Source of the DNA: Anaeramoeba flamelloides
Lineage: Eukaryota > Metamonada > Anaeramoebidae
NCBI GenBank assembly: GCA_027625915.1
Contig: JANTQA010000026.1
Span: 5,952,001 to 6,016,000 of the forward strand
DNA length: 64,000 bases
Reading direction: 5' to 3'
Shown here: piece by piece, positions 22,101 through 30,810 of the stretch
How the letters are laid out: the number at the start of each line of letters is the position of its first letter
How positions within the stretch are numbered: position 1 is the first letter of the stretch
Position numbers and translations under genes: made by a program
The notes under the pieces: generated by a model
Seen by the model: the letters and a program-made list of their open reading frames with translations, nothing else
Told to the model about the DNA's origin: nothing
Database searches by the model: none

Positions 22101-24768
22101 TGTATTCAAATACTTTTGGAATCAACCTATTCAAATTGTGAGAAGATTTTTGTTTATTTTAATTTTTTTTGGATTCGATAATTTATTCAATTAAGCTCTT
22201 TACAAAAAAGTTGGGAAAATTTATTTTAAAATATATATTTATTAAACTCAATCTTCAAAAAAGTATTTAAATATCCAAAATCATTAACTACCATTTATTG
22301 ATTCTTGATAATAGTTCAATTTGTTTGTTCGTATTGTATTACAAAAATAAAATATATTAAAATAGTATAATCTCGATTTTATCTGATATTTTTTAGGGGT
22401 AAAAATTGGTGTTTATTATTTTCTTTATGATCGAAAAAAACTTTTTCATAACTTGTTTAATCTTAGCAAATTTTCAAATAGAATTGAAAACATATAACTG
22501 TATTTTATTGTTTAAAAGATAATTTGTACCCTTTCCATATTTTCAGTTTTTTATTGAATTTTTTTGTACATCTTTTTCTCTAAAAAAAGTGTTGATTTTT
22601 CATTTTTTGGAAATATTTCATCAAACATATTTTGAAGTAATCACCTTAGTCATTGATTCAATCAGTATTAATATTAAACTGAATTTAGTATTGTCAATTA
22701 ACGACTACCTTCACTACCAAAGATGATTTTTTATGAAATGTAAAAAAAAATTCCCCACTTTTTTAAAAAAACCATATTTAATTTAAATTTAAACTCATAT
22801 TTTACTTTCAATATCTAATTCTTTAAATAAAAAAAAAATCCTCGATTTGATCCAAAGATCTTAAAAATTATTGAATTATTAAATTTTTACACATCAATAA
22901 ACAAATAAAATTAAGGAATTAATGTAAAAAAAAAAAAATAGTCAATTTTTTTTTCAGTTAATAAATACTTCAATCCATAACTCATTTTATGAAGGTTATG
23001 AGCATATTGTTAATATTTCAACAGTTTGTATTCAAAAATATCATTTAAATCTATTCTATAATAATATTTTAATTTTTTTTTATTATAATGTGAATGAACA
23101 GGAGGCACTTTGGATCATGCAGATCGGTTATTTTTTTCGATGCAAAACACTTGGGAAAATTGTTTAACAAATAGCACAGATGTTAAGGAATTAATTCCTG
23201 AATTTTTTTATCTCCCAGAATTATTTAAAAATATTAATAATTATGATTTGGGTCAACGACAAAACAACGAAAGAATCAATAATGTAACTTTACCAAAATG
23301 GGCAAATGGCAGCGCAGAGGAATTTATTCGGATTCACAGAGAGGCATTAGAATCAGATTATGTGAGTGAGCATTTACATGAATGGATTGACTTAATTTTC
23401 GGGTATAAGCAAAGAGGGGAGGAAGCAATTAAAGCGCTGAATGTATTTTATTACTTAAGTTATGAAGGCGCAATAGATCCCAATAAAATTGAAAATAAAG
23501 TACAAAGAAAATCCATAAAATCCCAAATTAAATATTTTGGTCAAACTCCAATCCAATTATTAAAAAAGTCACACCCTAAAAGAAATTCAAAAAAAAATAA
23601 TGAGCAAAATTACTTAGTCAAAGAATTACAATCAAATAATAAAAATAATCATTTTAATGATCATGATAAAAATTTGAATGTGAATAACAATTTAAGAAAA
23701 AAATATGAAAAATTAACATTTTTTTCAATTCAAATATCAAAATCACCAATTAGATTTATTGTCTTTTCGGCAACAACAACCCGTTTTAATTTATTGGGCT
23801 TTTCGGAACAAATTATTATTATTGACAATGATCGAAAGTTGTATATAAACCGTTGGGTCGATCAAAAAAAAAAAAATTCAAATGTAATAAATAATACGAA
23901 CAATATTAATCTAAATAGTGGCAATATTAGTGGCGGTGTTCGTAGTAATATAAACGAAAGAAAATTTGCCTTTGAACCAGACAAAGATGTGAACACAAGA
24001 GACAAAGTTGGCCCAATTTTTTCAGAAGAAATTGAAAATTATGGAAACTGTTTTGTAAAAGCAAAGAATTCAAATTTATTATTTATTTGTGGGTTTTGGA
24101 CGAAATATGCCACAATAATCGATACAAAAAATAAAAAAAATATTCAAAAATTAGAAAAGCACAACAACATTATTACTTGCTTAGCAATTGATGAAACTGA
24201 TCAATATTTAATTACAGGATCCAAAGATACAACTTTGATAATATGGAAATTACAGTTCGACAAGACTTTAAATGTCACCTATTTAAATCGTTTGTCTGGC
24301 CACGATCATGCAATAACATGTGTAGATGTAAATCTGGATTTAAATTTGATCGTTTCTGGCTCAACTGATCATACAATAATATTTCATAATTTGTTGAATA
24401 ATAAATATGTTTTATCATTAAATTTAAATCATCCCATTTCTCTAATTAAAATAATACCAGAAAGAGGGCAAATTATTGCTTATTTGAAGTCGAATTCAAT
24501 GCTCGTTTTACTTTCAATCAATGGCCTCATATTAAAAAAGATCAAGATTGAAATTGAATTAATCTTTTGGAAAATTACATCCAATGAACAATTTATATTT
24601 TTGGCAAGCGAAAATGGAACAATAGAAATTAGACTGCTTTCCAATTTGAAAATTATGCACACTTATAAAATCAATGGTAATATTTGCTCAATGGAATTAT
24701 CAAATGATGAAGATTATTTGTTATTGGGTTCAAATGATGGGAAATTGTTTATTGGTGAATTAAATTAA
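1355..24768 (+). CDS. NBEA: Neurobeachin/LRBA-like BEACH-WD40 protein gene (multi-exon)
   Basis: This is a giant BEACH-family scaffold of membrane traffic, expected to be cytosolic and to bind endomembranes. Proposed exons are 1355-1432, 1574-1736, 1875-2086, 2177-2339, one or more unresolved exons, then 7258-10348, 11914-13092, 15979-20109 and 23102-24768. All four large exons join GT-AG in phase and give about 3,355 residues; the first four add about 205. Domain order is armadillo-like N-terminus, ConA-like lectin, DUF4704, a spacer with ERGPW, PH-BEACH, BEACH and WD40, the classic neurobeachin order. The BEACH and linker sequence (HEWIDLIFGYKQRG, then ALNVFYYLSYEG) is closer to NBEA/LRBA than to ALFY. 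The first exons and the start of the 7258 exon instead resemble the ALFY N-terminus as I remember it. The join between 2339 and 7258 is not solved: no simple splice keeps phase. The family call is secure; the 5' structure is an inference. Confidence 0.88.
2446..2970. repeat. Dispersed repeat, family N (two tandem half-copies)
   Basis: Two direct, diverged copies of a block of about 115 bases lie at about 2470-2595 and 2868-2975. Both contain a GAGTACTTATTT-like stretch, ACAATTAAACC and CAACTTTAGAGAAAT. A third copy lies in reverse at about 49352-49487. The outer sequence AAGGGACTAGTAAC at 2446 matches the reverse complement of the end at about 49487, which suggests an element terminus. It sits in the unresolved part of the neurobeachin-like gene. 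Confidence 0.5.
3670..4133. repeat. MITE with terminal inverted repeats, family A (copy 2)
   Basis: The left end at 3670 reads TTACTGTTGAGAGAAAAATG and the right end at 4133 is its reverse complement, CTCTCAACAGTTA at the very tip. Inverted similarity extends inward about 65 bases through GGACACAGAAAAATGGTTGG-like sequence to a core with GAACATTACTGAAAATGA. The inside has no coding potential. This is the best-preserved end pair of the family in the 5' part of the window. It lies in the presumed intron between exons 4 and 5 of the neurobeachin-like gene. Confidence 0.75.
4134..5178. other. AT-rich intronic stretch, no gene seen
   Basis: This stretch is almost pure A/T with many short TTATA and TATAA runs (4230-4450 contains several GTTATA-type units). 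I see no coding exon, no tRNA and no clean inverted repeat. It is treated as intron or spacer of the neurobeachin-like gene. Confidence 0.4.
6007..6117. repeat. Long imperfect hairpin
   Basis: The centre is a perfect inverted repeat, GAAGCT-GAA-AGCTTC, at 6054-6068. The arms continue outward through A/T-rich sequence to GCAGTTATTGATTTTTA on the left, matched by the complement of TAAAAAGCAATAGCAAAT on the right. Total length is about 110 bases. It may be a tiny foldback element or one terminus of the surrounding insertion. Confidence 0.65.
6833..6956 (+). pseudogene. Possible broken copy of a BEACH-protein N-terminal exon
   Basis: After a good acceptor (TTTCTTTCCAG) one frame reads KEKLNPIQEHLVNNIEYVT and then closes. 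A second frame, shifted by one base, continues MLRDVDHKDIATFFIFFPIF. Laid end to end, the pattern of hydrophobic and acidic residues resembles the start of the real exon at 7258 (FICQILLTNIHLEFNDLTQL, then FFLLPDF). The segment lies inside the insertion in the LINE. I read it as a displaced, frameshifted copy of a BEACH-gene exon. A genuine short exon of the host gene is the alternative. The similarity is weak. Confidence 0.3.
7258..10348 (+). CDS. Neurobeachin-like gene: armadillo-type N-terminal exon
   Basis: The open frame starts after AATAG at 7257 and ends one base into a codon at a GTAAGT donor (10349). About 1,030 residues are coded. They are mostly helical Leu/Ile/Phe-rich, interrupted by low-complexity inserts: Lys/Gln/Glu (about 7414-7545), Lys/Arg (8150-8285), Asn (8625-8760 and 9300-9350). 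The last 130 codons contain NFLVFGEEFDIKKNFIITNP and MGTIGKLSISVPQLKSFFRL. These align well with the conserved N-terminal block of neurobeachin (GGEFDLEMNFIIQD, then LGVLASYSITVKELKLLFSM). The inserts code for homopolymers and are probably unstructured. Splice position and phase agree with the next exon. Confidence 0.88.
10349..11913. other. Intron of the neurobeachin-like gene (1,565 bases)
   Basis: The intron has a GTAAGT donor and an AAAAG acceptor. It removes one base plus two bases of a split codon, so phase is kept. A dispersed R+F repeat occupies about 11050-11605. The rest is T-rich near the donor and A/T-rich elsewhere, with no coding signal. Confidence 0.75.
11050..11605. repeat. 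Dispersed repeat R+F (copy 1)
   Basis: About 555 bases, shared with 14200-14735, 47520-48460 and, inverted, 61440-62040. Recognisable blocks are an A-rich part with a GAATCAATTGG-like motif, a TTAATTAAG joint, a middle block with GATCATGAATTTTCATTTGAG, then AAGTTACTCATACTTTTGTG, and a 3' part ending near CAGTTAGGGAAAAAATGG. No reading frame or clear terminal inverted repeat was seen, so the class is unknown. SINE-like or MITE-like are both possible. Confidence 0.65.
11914..13092 (+). CDS. Neurobeachin-like gene: ConA-like lectin exon
   Basis: Codes 393 residues between an AAAAG acceptor and an AAA|GTAAAT donor, with split codons at both ends. The start (GYKPYYYTLLIQAIKEM, then PNKYFSFNG) matches the neurobeachin stretch before the lectin fold. 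Next come the ConA/laminin-G-like strands (GYSFCSWIYLES at about 12060, RRRWFFLVITHQPSRW at about 12320, EITVYTNGKKVG at about 12390, FFYGKMSTINFF at about 12595), and GGIKLFFPLLAQLD at about 13003-13044, almost the neurobeachin GGIQVLFPLFAQLD. Asn- and Lys-rich inserts break the lectin part. The true exon start is upstream of the first Met at 11964, because homologous residues are coded from 11914. Confidence 0.92.
13725..14165. repeat. Inverted-repeat element, family M (copy 1)
   Basis: The outer arms (about 13728-13800 and 14098-14165) are inverted copies containing AAAATCAAAGTTTTTTCTC. The centre (about 13835-13910) forms a second hairpin around ACTTTTTGAAATAAAC and its complement. Between them lie two or three direct units with CCTAACGAAAATCTATTGAT. 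A shorter diverged copy is at 55225-55640. It has no coding capacity. Confidence 0.7.
14200..14735. repeat. Dispersed repeat R+F (copy 2)
   Basis: A diverged copy of the repeat at 11050. It has an A-rich first half, a joint near TTAAGAGAATCC, a middle with AATGAATGTTCAGTTGAG, AAGTAACTACTTAT, and an end GCCAGGGAAAAAATGG at about 14730. It lies directly downstream of the family M element. Confidence 0.6.
15105..15675. repeat. Inverted-repeat element, family J (copy 1)
   Basis: The ends are short inverted repeats of the type CAAAAAAGTGGGAATTTT, imperfect here (left CAAAAAAGAGTGCAAATTTT, right its near complement ending ACTTTTTTG). The interior matches 22200-22765 over its whole length, for example CCAATTTGTTTGTTAGTATT and TTTTTTAGAGGCGAAAATT. 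It lies about 300 bases upstream of the 15979 exon. Confidence 0.65.
15979..20109 (+). CDS. Neurobeachin-like gene: DUF4704, linker, PH-BEACH and first part of BEACH
   Basis: Codes 1,377 residues. The start (YQILKIICQLLIS, QNKGFRIFSYIFEKINPKHF) and FLLNFEIWIYCDANIQFNLF followed by LHFYYWIEKHP are DUF4704 signatures of neurobeachin. The middle is helical with a (GAAAAT)n stretch at about 17830-17910 coding a Glu-Asn repeat. ERGPW at about 18895 marks the conserved block before the PH domain. PH-BEACH runs from IRPLYVIKGTFIL (about 19383) to about 19660. BEACH follows with SNFDYLMKLNTLAGRTYNDL, YPVFPW and LSKPIGALN. The exon ends inside BEACH at AIEHQG, one base into the Gly codon, at CAAG|GTTTGA. 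All expected BEACH core motifs are present, so the domain looks functional. Confidence 0.95.
17826..17915 (+). repeat. Coding hexanucleotide repeat (GAAAAT)n
   Basis: About 13 near-perfect tandem units code alternating Glu and Asn within the linker of the neurobeachin-like protein, with imperfect GAATAA/GAGAAT units on both sides. The purity suggests recent slippage, and the unit length keeps the reading frame. Confidence 0.9.
20298..20397. repeat. Small inverted-repeat element
   Basis: ATATGATATTGTT near 20302 and AACAATATCATAT near 20380 are perfect inverted repeats bounding about 100 bases of less AT-rich sequence with GAGGAGTTCGAAGAACGATC. It was checked as a possible tRNA or small RNA, but no cloverleaf could be drawn. 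It is most likely a tiny MITE remnant. Confidence 0.4.
22200..22765. repeat. Inverted-repeat element, family J (copy 2)
   Basis: A full-length relative of 15105-15675 in the same orientation. Left end CAAAAAAGTTGGGAAAATTT, right end TTCCCCACTTTTTT. Shared interior blocks include CAATTTGTTTGTTCGTATTG and GATATTTTTTAGGGGTAAAAA. Like the first copy it lies a few hundred bases upstream of an exon of the same gene. Confidence 0.65.
23102..24768 (+). CDS. Neurobeachin-like gene: end of BEACH and WD40 repeats (last exon)
   Basis: Codes 555 codons including the TAA stop. It begins by completing the split Gly and continues DHADRLFFSM, DVKELIPEFFYLPELF, FIRIHREALESDYVS and HEWIDLIFGYKQRG, nearly invariant BEACH sequence. 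BEACH ends near GQTPIQLLKKSHP (about 23580). After an Asn/Lys-rich spacer come WD40 units, including ITCLAIDETDQYLITGSKDT (about 24172), LSGHDHAITCVDVNLD (about 24292) and a final ICSMELSNDEDYLLLGSNDG (about 24680). Fewer clear WD units are visible than in human neurobeachin, so the propeller may include diverged blades around 23700-24150. No FYVE domain follows, unlike ALFY. Confidence 0.95.
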
Positions 24769-26511
24769 TTAATTATTTTTTATTAATTTTTTGTAAATTA
24801 ATTTTTTAAAAAAAAAAATGTTTTTTTTGTTTTTAATAAAAGAAAAAAAGAATGTGTTTTTTTAAAATAAAAAAATGAAATTGAAAACCAAAAAGTAGTA
24901 TAAATTCAGATTCTGAATTCATTTGATCTTTTTATAGTATTTTTATATTAATACTTGTCCATTGTATAACTTATAGAGTAAGGGGTTTTTAGAGAAATAA
25001 TGAATTTTTTTTCTCTCTGTATGTAGAGTTTAAATTCAATTGTCCATAAGAAATTTTTTTTGAAAATAATTAATTATTTTGTTTCAAATTTTTTGTTAAG
25101 AAAGAAGGTATCTTTTACCATTTTGAAAAAATTTTAATTGTGGTAAACATTACCGAAAAATGATTTTTTTATTGTCATAGGTGAATAAAACTATGAAACC
25201 AAAATACCATTCACTTCTCTATTTGTTAAAAGAACCAGAACCATGAGTAATTCAGAGTTTTATCTTTTCAATTTTCAATTTTTTTTTGATTGAATTTTTG
25301 GTTTTATTAAATTAGGTTTTGGATCTAGAAATATGTTTATCGGAATATTTGAAAGTAGTTAAAGAGTGAACCAAAAAAATAGAACCGATTAAGGTGTGTG
25401 TTTATACAAATATTTTCTTTTTGAAGACCTATACACAAAATATCACCTTTCCAAATAAATTTGTTGTAATCAAGAATGAAAAAAAAAAAAAAAAAATAGA
25501 CTCCTATTTTTGAAGATAGTTTTCTTTATTTTCTAAATTTGGATGAATCTCAACAATTCATAACTTGAAATTCTCGCATCATTGTATTTATTATTATTTT
25601 ACAAAACCTTTTTTTACAAATTTGTTTTCAAAATTCTTTTTTTCAAATATTTTTATCATACCAAGCCAAAATAAAGAATATTGCTTCTAAGATTAAAGTG
25701 AAGGTAGGTTGAATTCTCGAAATCAAAACCATTATAAAAGATTCAACCTAAAGAAAAAGAGAAATTGAGAAAAAAATGAAATCATGATTCAGAATAATTT
25801 TGAATTCAAAAATAATGGAAATTTTATCAAATCAAATGAATTTGAACAATAAATATATATTTATGAAGAAAAATTGAAAAAACAATACTATTTTCTTTAA
25901 CCCAAACTAGAATTAGATTAATCAAATGAAAATAGGATTTTTAAATTTTATTTTTGGGAATCCTTTAGAAAGAAAAAGTAATTTGGTTCTCAAAAATTTA
26001 CCAAACAAAAGTTTTTTCCAATTGTGAATTTAAAATAAAAACAAAAAAAGAATAAGAAATTGTATCAAAAGTAATTGACATATAAGAGTAAGAAATAAAT
26101 TGTTTTTTTTTTTTTCTTGATCATGTTTTTCTTTTTCTTGATTTCCATTTTTTTAGTTGTTATGAAAATCTATTATATTAGGATATATTCCAACTCATTT
26201 TTATTAAAATAATTATGTATTAGTATAAAGAAATGATTTGAATTATTCAGTATCATATAAACTATGACACTCAAAATTGGTAAAATGTACTAACCCATCT
26301 AATACGTAAAAACTCACTTTTTATTCGAACTGATAAATCTCAAAAGAAATTTTTTGGTTTTTACTTTTATTTGTACTTTTTAATGTGAAGAATAATAGAT
26401 TTTGATATTCTTTATTAATTTAATTAAATTTTTATGTCTAGAGTTATGTCTTGAACTCATGAATAATGTTTCCTATATATTCTAGAGTAAAATTTATTAC
26501 AACTACTCCAC

Positions 26512-26905
26512 TTCTACAGTGTAATTCTATCAATATCAAATTTTGATGTTCATATAGATTTTTAAATTTAAGAATATAAGAATAAGAAAGTTTATATTGT
26601 AAATATTATTTCAGAAATGAGTTGATATTAAAAATAAACTTCTGGTGTTATCATAAAATAAATTCATTTTTTATGAGTAAATTTTTTGTAGTTACTAACT
26701 GAATTTCCGATTTTTAGAGTCATTTTGGGTTCTGGGAATTTATTTTTTGAAAATCAGAAAAAAATCTTGAATATTGGCTCATTAAGGAATTATTTTTTTT
26801 TCAATATAAGCTTTATTATTCTCATATTCTCAGATTTAAAAATTTATATCGACACCAAAATTTGATATTGATAAAGTTCCATGGTAGATTTGGATAGACT
26901 ATAAA
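26512..26905. repeat. Foldback element, family K (older copy)
   Basis: The arms at about 26512-26640 and 26790-26905 are diverged inverted copies of each other. They share ATCAAATTTTGATG, a TATAGATTTTTAAAT block and an AATATAAGAATAAGAAAG block. The sequence is clearly related to the better-preserved hairpin 150 bases downstream. Confidence 0.6.
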
Positions 26906-27055
26906 ATGGTGTTTATAAAAATGAAAATTAATATTGCTTAAATTGTTGATAATATGTTTAGTAATAGTATAATTTAACTTAAAAATCTCAATTTACTTGT
27001 CTTTTTTTTATTTTGAAAAATTTTCTGAAATTACTCCTTTCTCTCGATAAATAGA

Positions 27056-27470
27056 TAAAGCTGTTCCAAGGCTACCATGAATTTTTATATGAATCAAATT
27101 TTGATGCTGATATAGATTTTTAAATCTAAGGATATGAGGATAAGAAAGCTCATATTGAAAAAACAATTTTCACAAATGAACTTATTTCAAAGATTTTCTT
27201 TTGATACAAGAACAATTAATTTTCAGACCCCTAAATTGCTTCAAACCTGGAAAATCTGTTGAGATGCCACTTAAAAGTTTCTCTTGAAATACCGAAAATA
27301 TTTTTGATCTTATCAAGAAAATCTTTGAAATAAGTTCTTTTGTGAAAATTGTTTTTTCAATATGAGCTTTCTTATCCTCATATCCTTAGATTTAAAAATC
27401 TATATCAGCATCAAAATTTGATTCATATAAAAATTCACGGTAGCCTTGGAAAGACTGTAAATAAAAATAA
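27056..27470. repeat. Foldback element, family K (young copy, near-perfect hairpin)
   Basis: Two arms of about 170-190 bases (about 27060-27215 and 27305-27462) are almost exact reverse complements. The left arm includes AAATCTAAGGATATGAGGAT, and the right arm has its complement ATCCTCATATCCTTAGATTT. The loop is about 90 bases. No coding capacity is seen. The high arm identity suggests recent origin or gene conversion between arms. Confidence 0.85.
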
Positions 27471-27814
27471 TAATAAATTTGAATTTTCAATTCGATAAAC
27501 TAAAAAAGAAATTACTTTCTTGAATAATGATGATCAATAAAAAAATGATCCCAATAATTTTTGAAATTAGATGTATTTCTGAATAAAAAAAAAATAAAAA
27601 ACGAATGTTCCATTCTTTATATTAAAAATTTTTGAGCAATTCCAAAATTTATTTTCTTGAAAAAATGAATTAAAGAGAAAAGAACATTAAAAAATAATTT
27701 TTGAGTTCGGGTGTTAATTAAAAAATATCATAGATCTTTTGAAAATTCAATTTGAACATAATTTTTATTCGACCATCAAGACGGTTGTCAAAAAAAAAAA
27801 ATTGTTGAGTGAAT

Positions 27815-29491
27815 TTAAAAGTTCATGAGCATACCACCTTTTAATTCTTTGGCCTTCTCTTCAGAAACAAATTCTTTGACAATTGTATATGCAAATATCA
27901 TTGCAGTTCCTGGTGAGCGAGATGTGATGAAATTTTTATCAACAACAACTGGTTCTTCAAGTGGAATACCACCATTTTCTTTGAAAATAAACAATAACGA
28001 AAAAGAAGAGGAGAAAAAAGAATAAAATGAGTAAAAAAGGGCAAATTAAAAAAAAAAAATATCGTTGGGAGAAAAAGTGAAAAAGTCCAACATGAAAAAA
28101 AAAAAAAGATGATTTTTGATTGACAACCCTTAATAGAATCACAGAAACCGAAAAAGAAAAGTAAAATCAATTAAAAGAAGAAACAAATTGGCTTCAAAGA
28201 ATAATTCATTATATTACTGACATTTTTTACTGGTTTTATTTTTGCATACTGTTATTTGAATAATCAATGGTAAAAAATTTTCACTTCATTTTCTATATTT
28301 TTATTAGACTAAGAAATGGGTTTGCAAAAGTTTGAGACTGTAATAGTTCTTTCTCTTTTTTTGTTTGGTACTTTCTTCTGGTATTTACTTGTGTATATTG
28401 GGTAAGATTAGAATCCCAAATGAATGGATATTTTAGAAGTGAAAAAAAAAGAACAATCAATCGGAATATTATCTCATTGAAATTTCAAGAACAGTAAATA
28501 AACGGGAAAAAAGTTTCACTTCGTTTTTGCTTCTTTTTCTTTTTTCAAATCGAGTTTTAAAACAATTAGGCTGTAATTTGTTAAACTCTGTTTGAAAAAG
28601 GAAAATGGAAAATGAAGTAGAAAATTGTTCCCATTTATTAGACAAATACCAGTATTATCAATCAAACGAACAAAAACAATTTAAATCTCCATAATTTATA
28701 TCGAAATCTTAGAGTTGTTTTGTAGATCTCAAAAATACTGCCAAATTTTAAATAATAGATCAACCAAAGAAAAATCCTGATTAATAAAGAGTATTACAAA
28801 AACTGTTATTGTGTTGAATCCTCCATTTTGTCTTTAATCATTTTGTTTTTCTTTTATAGGTCCATCTTATTTTTCTTTTTTAGTAAGGTTCTATTCAGGT
28901 TTACAATTAAAAATCGTGTTGAACTGTGTTTTTTTTTCCATTTTGAACTTTTTTTAGCCCAATTACAAATTAGTTTTCTTAAGGAATCACAAATTTACCT
29001 TTAATTTTGACCTCTGTTCCTGGGTAACCACAAGCCTTTACACCTTTTAGTAATCCACATGCCTCTGCAAGGACATATCCTGGAGCTGCACAGATGGCGG
29101 CAATAAGGATTCCTTTTTTGTGGATCGCCTTGATGTAGTCTACACACATCTCTGAAGCGGCAATATTTGTTGTACCTGGCATTCCGCCTGGTAATACCAA
29201 TAATTGGATTTCTTCCTCAAGTACGTCTTTTAATAACAAGTGTGTCTTGTAGGTCATTTTTGATGTGCTTACGACTTCGTAACTTTCTGTTATTGAAACT
29301 GTTTTGACATCAACACCTGCTCGATTTAATACATCTAAAGGCGTCATTGCTTCAACGTCTTCAAATCCTTCGGCTAAAAGAATGAATGCTTTTTTGCCTT
29401 TGGGTTATGAAAAAAACAAACAAGTTAAAATGTTGTTGGTTCAATTTACTTGAAAACAAGCAAAAAAAAAAAAAAAAAAAAAATTACTCAT
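27815..29491 (-). CDS. PARK7: DJ-1/PARK7-family protein (ThiJ/PfpI superfamily), three exons
   Basis: DJ-1-family proteins are small cytosolic Cys-dependent enzymes or chaperones, linked to glyoxalase/deglycase activity and oxidative stress. Exons on the minus strand are 29491-29488 (ATG plus one base), 29397-28999 and 27978-27815. Phases agree at both joins, giving 188 residues against 189 in human DJ-1. The start reads MSKKAFILLAEGFEDVEAMTP, with Glu17 where human Glu18 sits. The nucleophile elbow is AAICAAPG with Cys104 (human Cys106), preceded by LVLPGGMPG. After CGYPGTEVKIKGE, the last exon gives VVVDKNFITSRSPGTAM and ends MLMNF. Intron 1 is 90 bases. Intron 2 is 1,020 bases and carries two inverted-repeat elements. 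The tiny first exon is inferred from phase and the GTAATT donor. Confidence 0.92.
28253..28648. repeat. MITE, family B (copy 1)
   Basis: The left end ATTTGAATAATCAATGG continues into TTTTCACTTCATTTTC. The right end is the complement, GAAAATGAAGTAGAAAATTG followed by TTTATTAGACAAAT. A shorter copy is at 60368-60523. It lies in intron 2 of the DJ-1 gene and has no coding capacity. Confidence 0.75.
28660..28960. repeat. MITE, family A (copy 3, partial)
   Basis: Matches the interior and right end of the element at 31271. Shared blocks are GATCTCAAAAATA, ATAGATCAACCAAAGAAAA and an end with ACAATTAAAAATCGTGTTG. The left terminal repeat is not recognisable, probably lost next to the family B element. 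Confidence 0.6.
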
Positions 29492-29550
29492 ATAAAAAAC
29501 TAAGAATGTTTGGTAAGTAGAAAAAAAAATGATTTGGTTTTTTGTTCAAC

Positions 29551-30000
29551 ACGACAAAAATAGCACAAAAATTGTAGTCACTTTTTTTCCTTAACAACAC
29601 TTTGTTTTTTTAAAATTGTTCCAAATTTTGAAAGGAATTAGAAGATCACAATGCAACAACTTTCAATTAAAAAGTTTTTACAAGTTAAACTTTTAAAAAC
29701 ATGTAATTTAAACAACTTTCCAATTTTTGGTTTTCATAAAAAGAGTTTTAGGTTATTGAAAGTTTACTAAATATTTTTCTTTTAAGATGACTTGATAAAA
29801 TTTCAATTAAATTCAAAATGCTATCTTTTGTTAATTATTTATTTTTATCCCTTTTTTTGGCTTACAAAAGTTTGTATCAAGTATTTGAAATTTGAAACAA
29901 TATGAAAGAATATCAGAGACTGAAATCTTGCAGACTGTCAGCCTGAAAGTTCGAAAAAGTCTTGAAAGTATTTGTATGGATTGTGCTATTTTTGTCGTGA
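29551..30000. repeat. MITE, family E (copy 1)
   Basis: The tips are perfect inverted repeats: CGACAAAAATAGCACAA at 29551 and TTGTGCTATTTTTGTCG ending near 29999. The interior (about 415 bases) matches 42830-43280 and 51316-51782 in inverse orientation, including a run of TTTGAAAGTT/AACTTTCAA blocks. It lies just upstream of the DJ-1 start, so it may separate or overlap the promoter region. Confidence 0.8.
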
Positions 30001-30296
30001 AATATTTTAATTTTACTTCACAAAACTCAACATTTTAACCCCAAAATCTAACTACGAAACATACACTAATAAGAATAACCATTACAGATCATAATCAATT
30101 GATAATTCTGCAGTATCAAAGTTTTTGTTTTGGTATTTGTGAAATCAATCATAAATGAATGCTAAGAATAGATTTGGTTGTTTATTATCTAAAAATTGAT
30201 TTTGTTTGCAAACCCACAAAGAAGAAATTGCAAACTTTTAATGATCAGTAAACAATGAAAAAAGCAAAAGAGTGAATTCTTAAAAATAAAAGTTAC

Positions 30297-30810
30297 CTCA
30301 GATATTCCAATACCCATTTTTGAACATATAAGAAAGTCTTGTCAACCTTAGTTTGGAAACTGTTCAAAGCCATCAATTCTTTAAGGTGTAAAATTGAATT
30401 ACCCTCATTGAATACCTACTATGAAATACAAAGGAAATATAAATTGACTCATAGTTTTATAATTTAATTTCTGATTTATATAAATTGTTTTCTCTTGCTT
30501 TTTTCATTTTCTTTTTCATTTAATACCAGGTTCGTATTTATTTGTCTTTAAATTTCTTTTACTAAACATTTAAACTTTAAAAATAGATTGGACCGATCTT
30601 CGAGTCAACTCTTCAATTTTTTCAAAATATCTTTGAGTATGAAAATAATGTGTCAAATTAAAATTGGGTTTAAGTTCATTCTCTATTAAAATTTTTACTT
30701 TTTGGACTTTACCACTTTTTATTATTAATATTTTAGGGGTTGTTGAAGATTTCAATTTTTTGGTTTTGGAACACACGAAAAAAATATTTGATAAGAATCC
30801 CAATAGACAT
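30297..30810 (-). CDS. Two exon-like blocks of an unrecognised minus-strand gene
   Basis: On the minus strand, 30810-30576 follows an ATTTTAG acceptor and codes about 78 residues, with SGKVQKVKILIENEL and YFHTQRYFEKIEELTRR. It ends phase 0 at AAA|GTTTAA. The second block, 30415-30297, follows TAGTAG and codes VFNEGNSILHLKELMALNSF and FLYVQKWVLEYLR, ending two bases into a codon at AG|GTAACT. The phases of the two blocks agree. I do not recognise the protein. No further downstream exon was found before the family E element and the DJ-1 gene, and no start codon was fixed upstream. It may be a gene remnant or part of a gene with tiny exons. The second block looks more convincingly coding. Confidence 0.4.

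Larger units (their letters stand above)
20110..23101. other. Intron splitting the BEACH domain (2,992 bases)
   Basis: A GTTTGA donor and GAACAG acceptor split a Gly codon, rebuilding HQGGTLDHADRLF, the expected BEACH sequence. Inside are a small hairpin (20298-20397), a family J element (22200-22765) and unassigned AT-rich DNA (20400-22190). No exon is seen within. Confidence 0.85.
24769..27814. other. Spacer between the neurobeachin-like and DJ-1 genes
   Basis: The two genes are convergent here. No coding exon is seen. The 3' end of the neurobeachin-like gene is followed by A/T-rich DNA with AATAAA-like strings near 24833-24840. The second half contains two related foldback elements (26512-26905 and 27056-27470). 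Confidence 0.6.
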
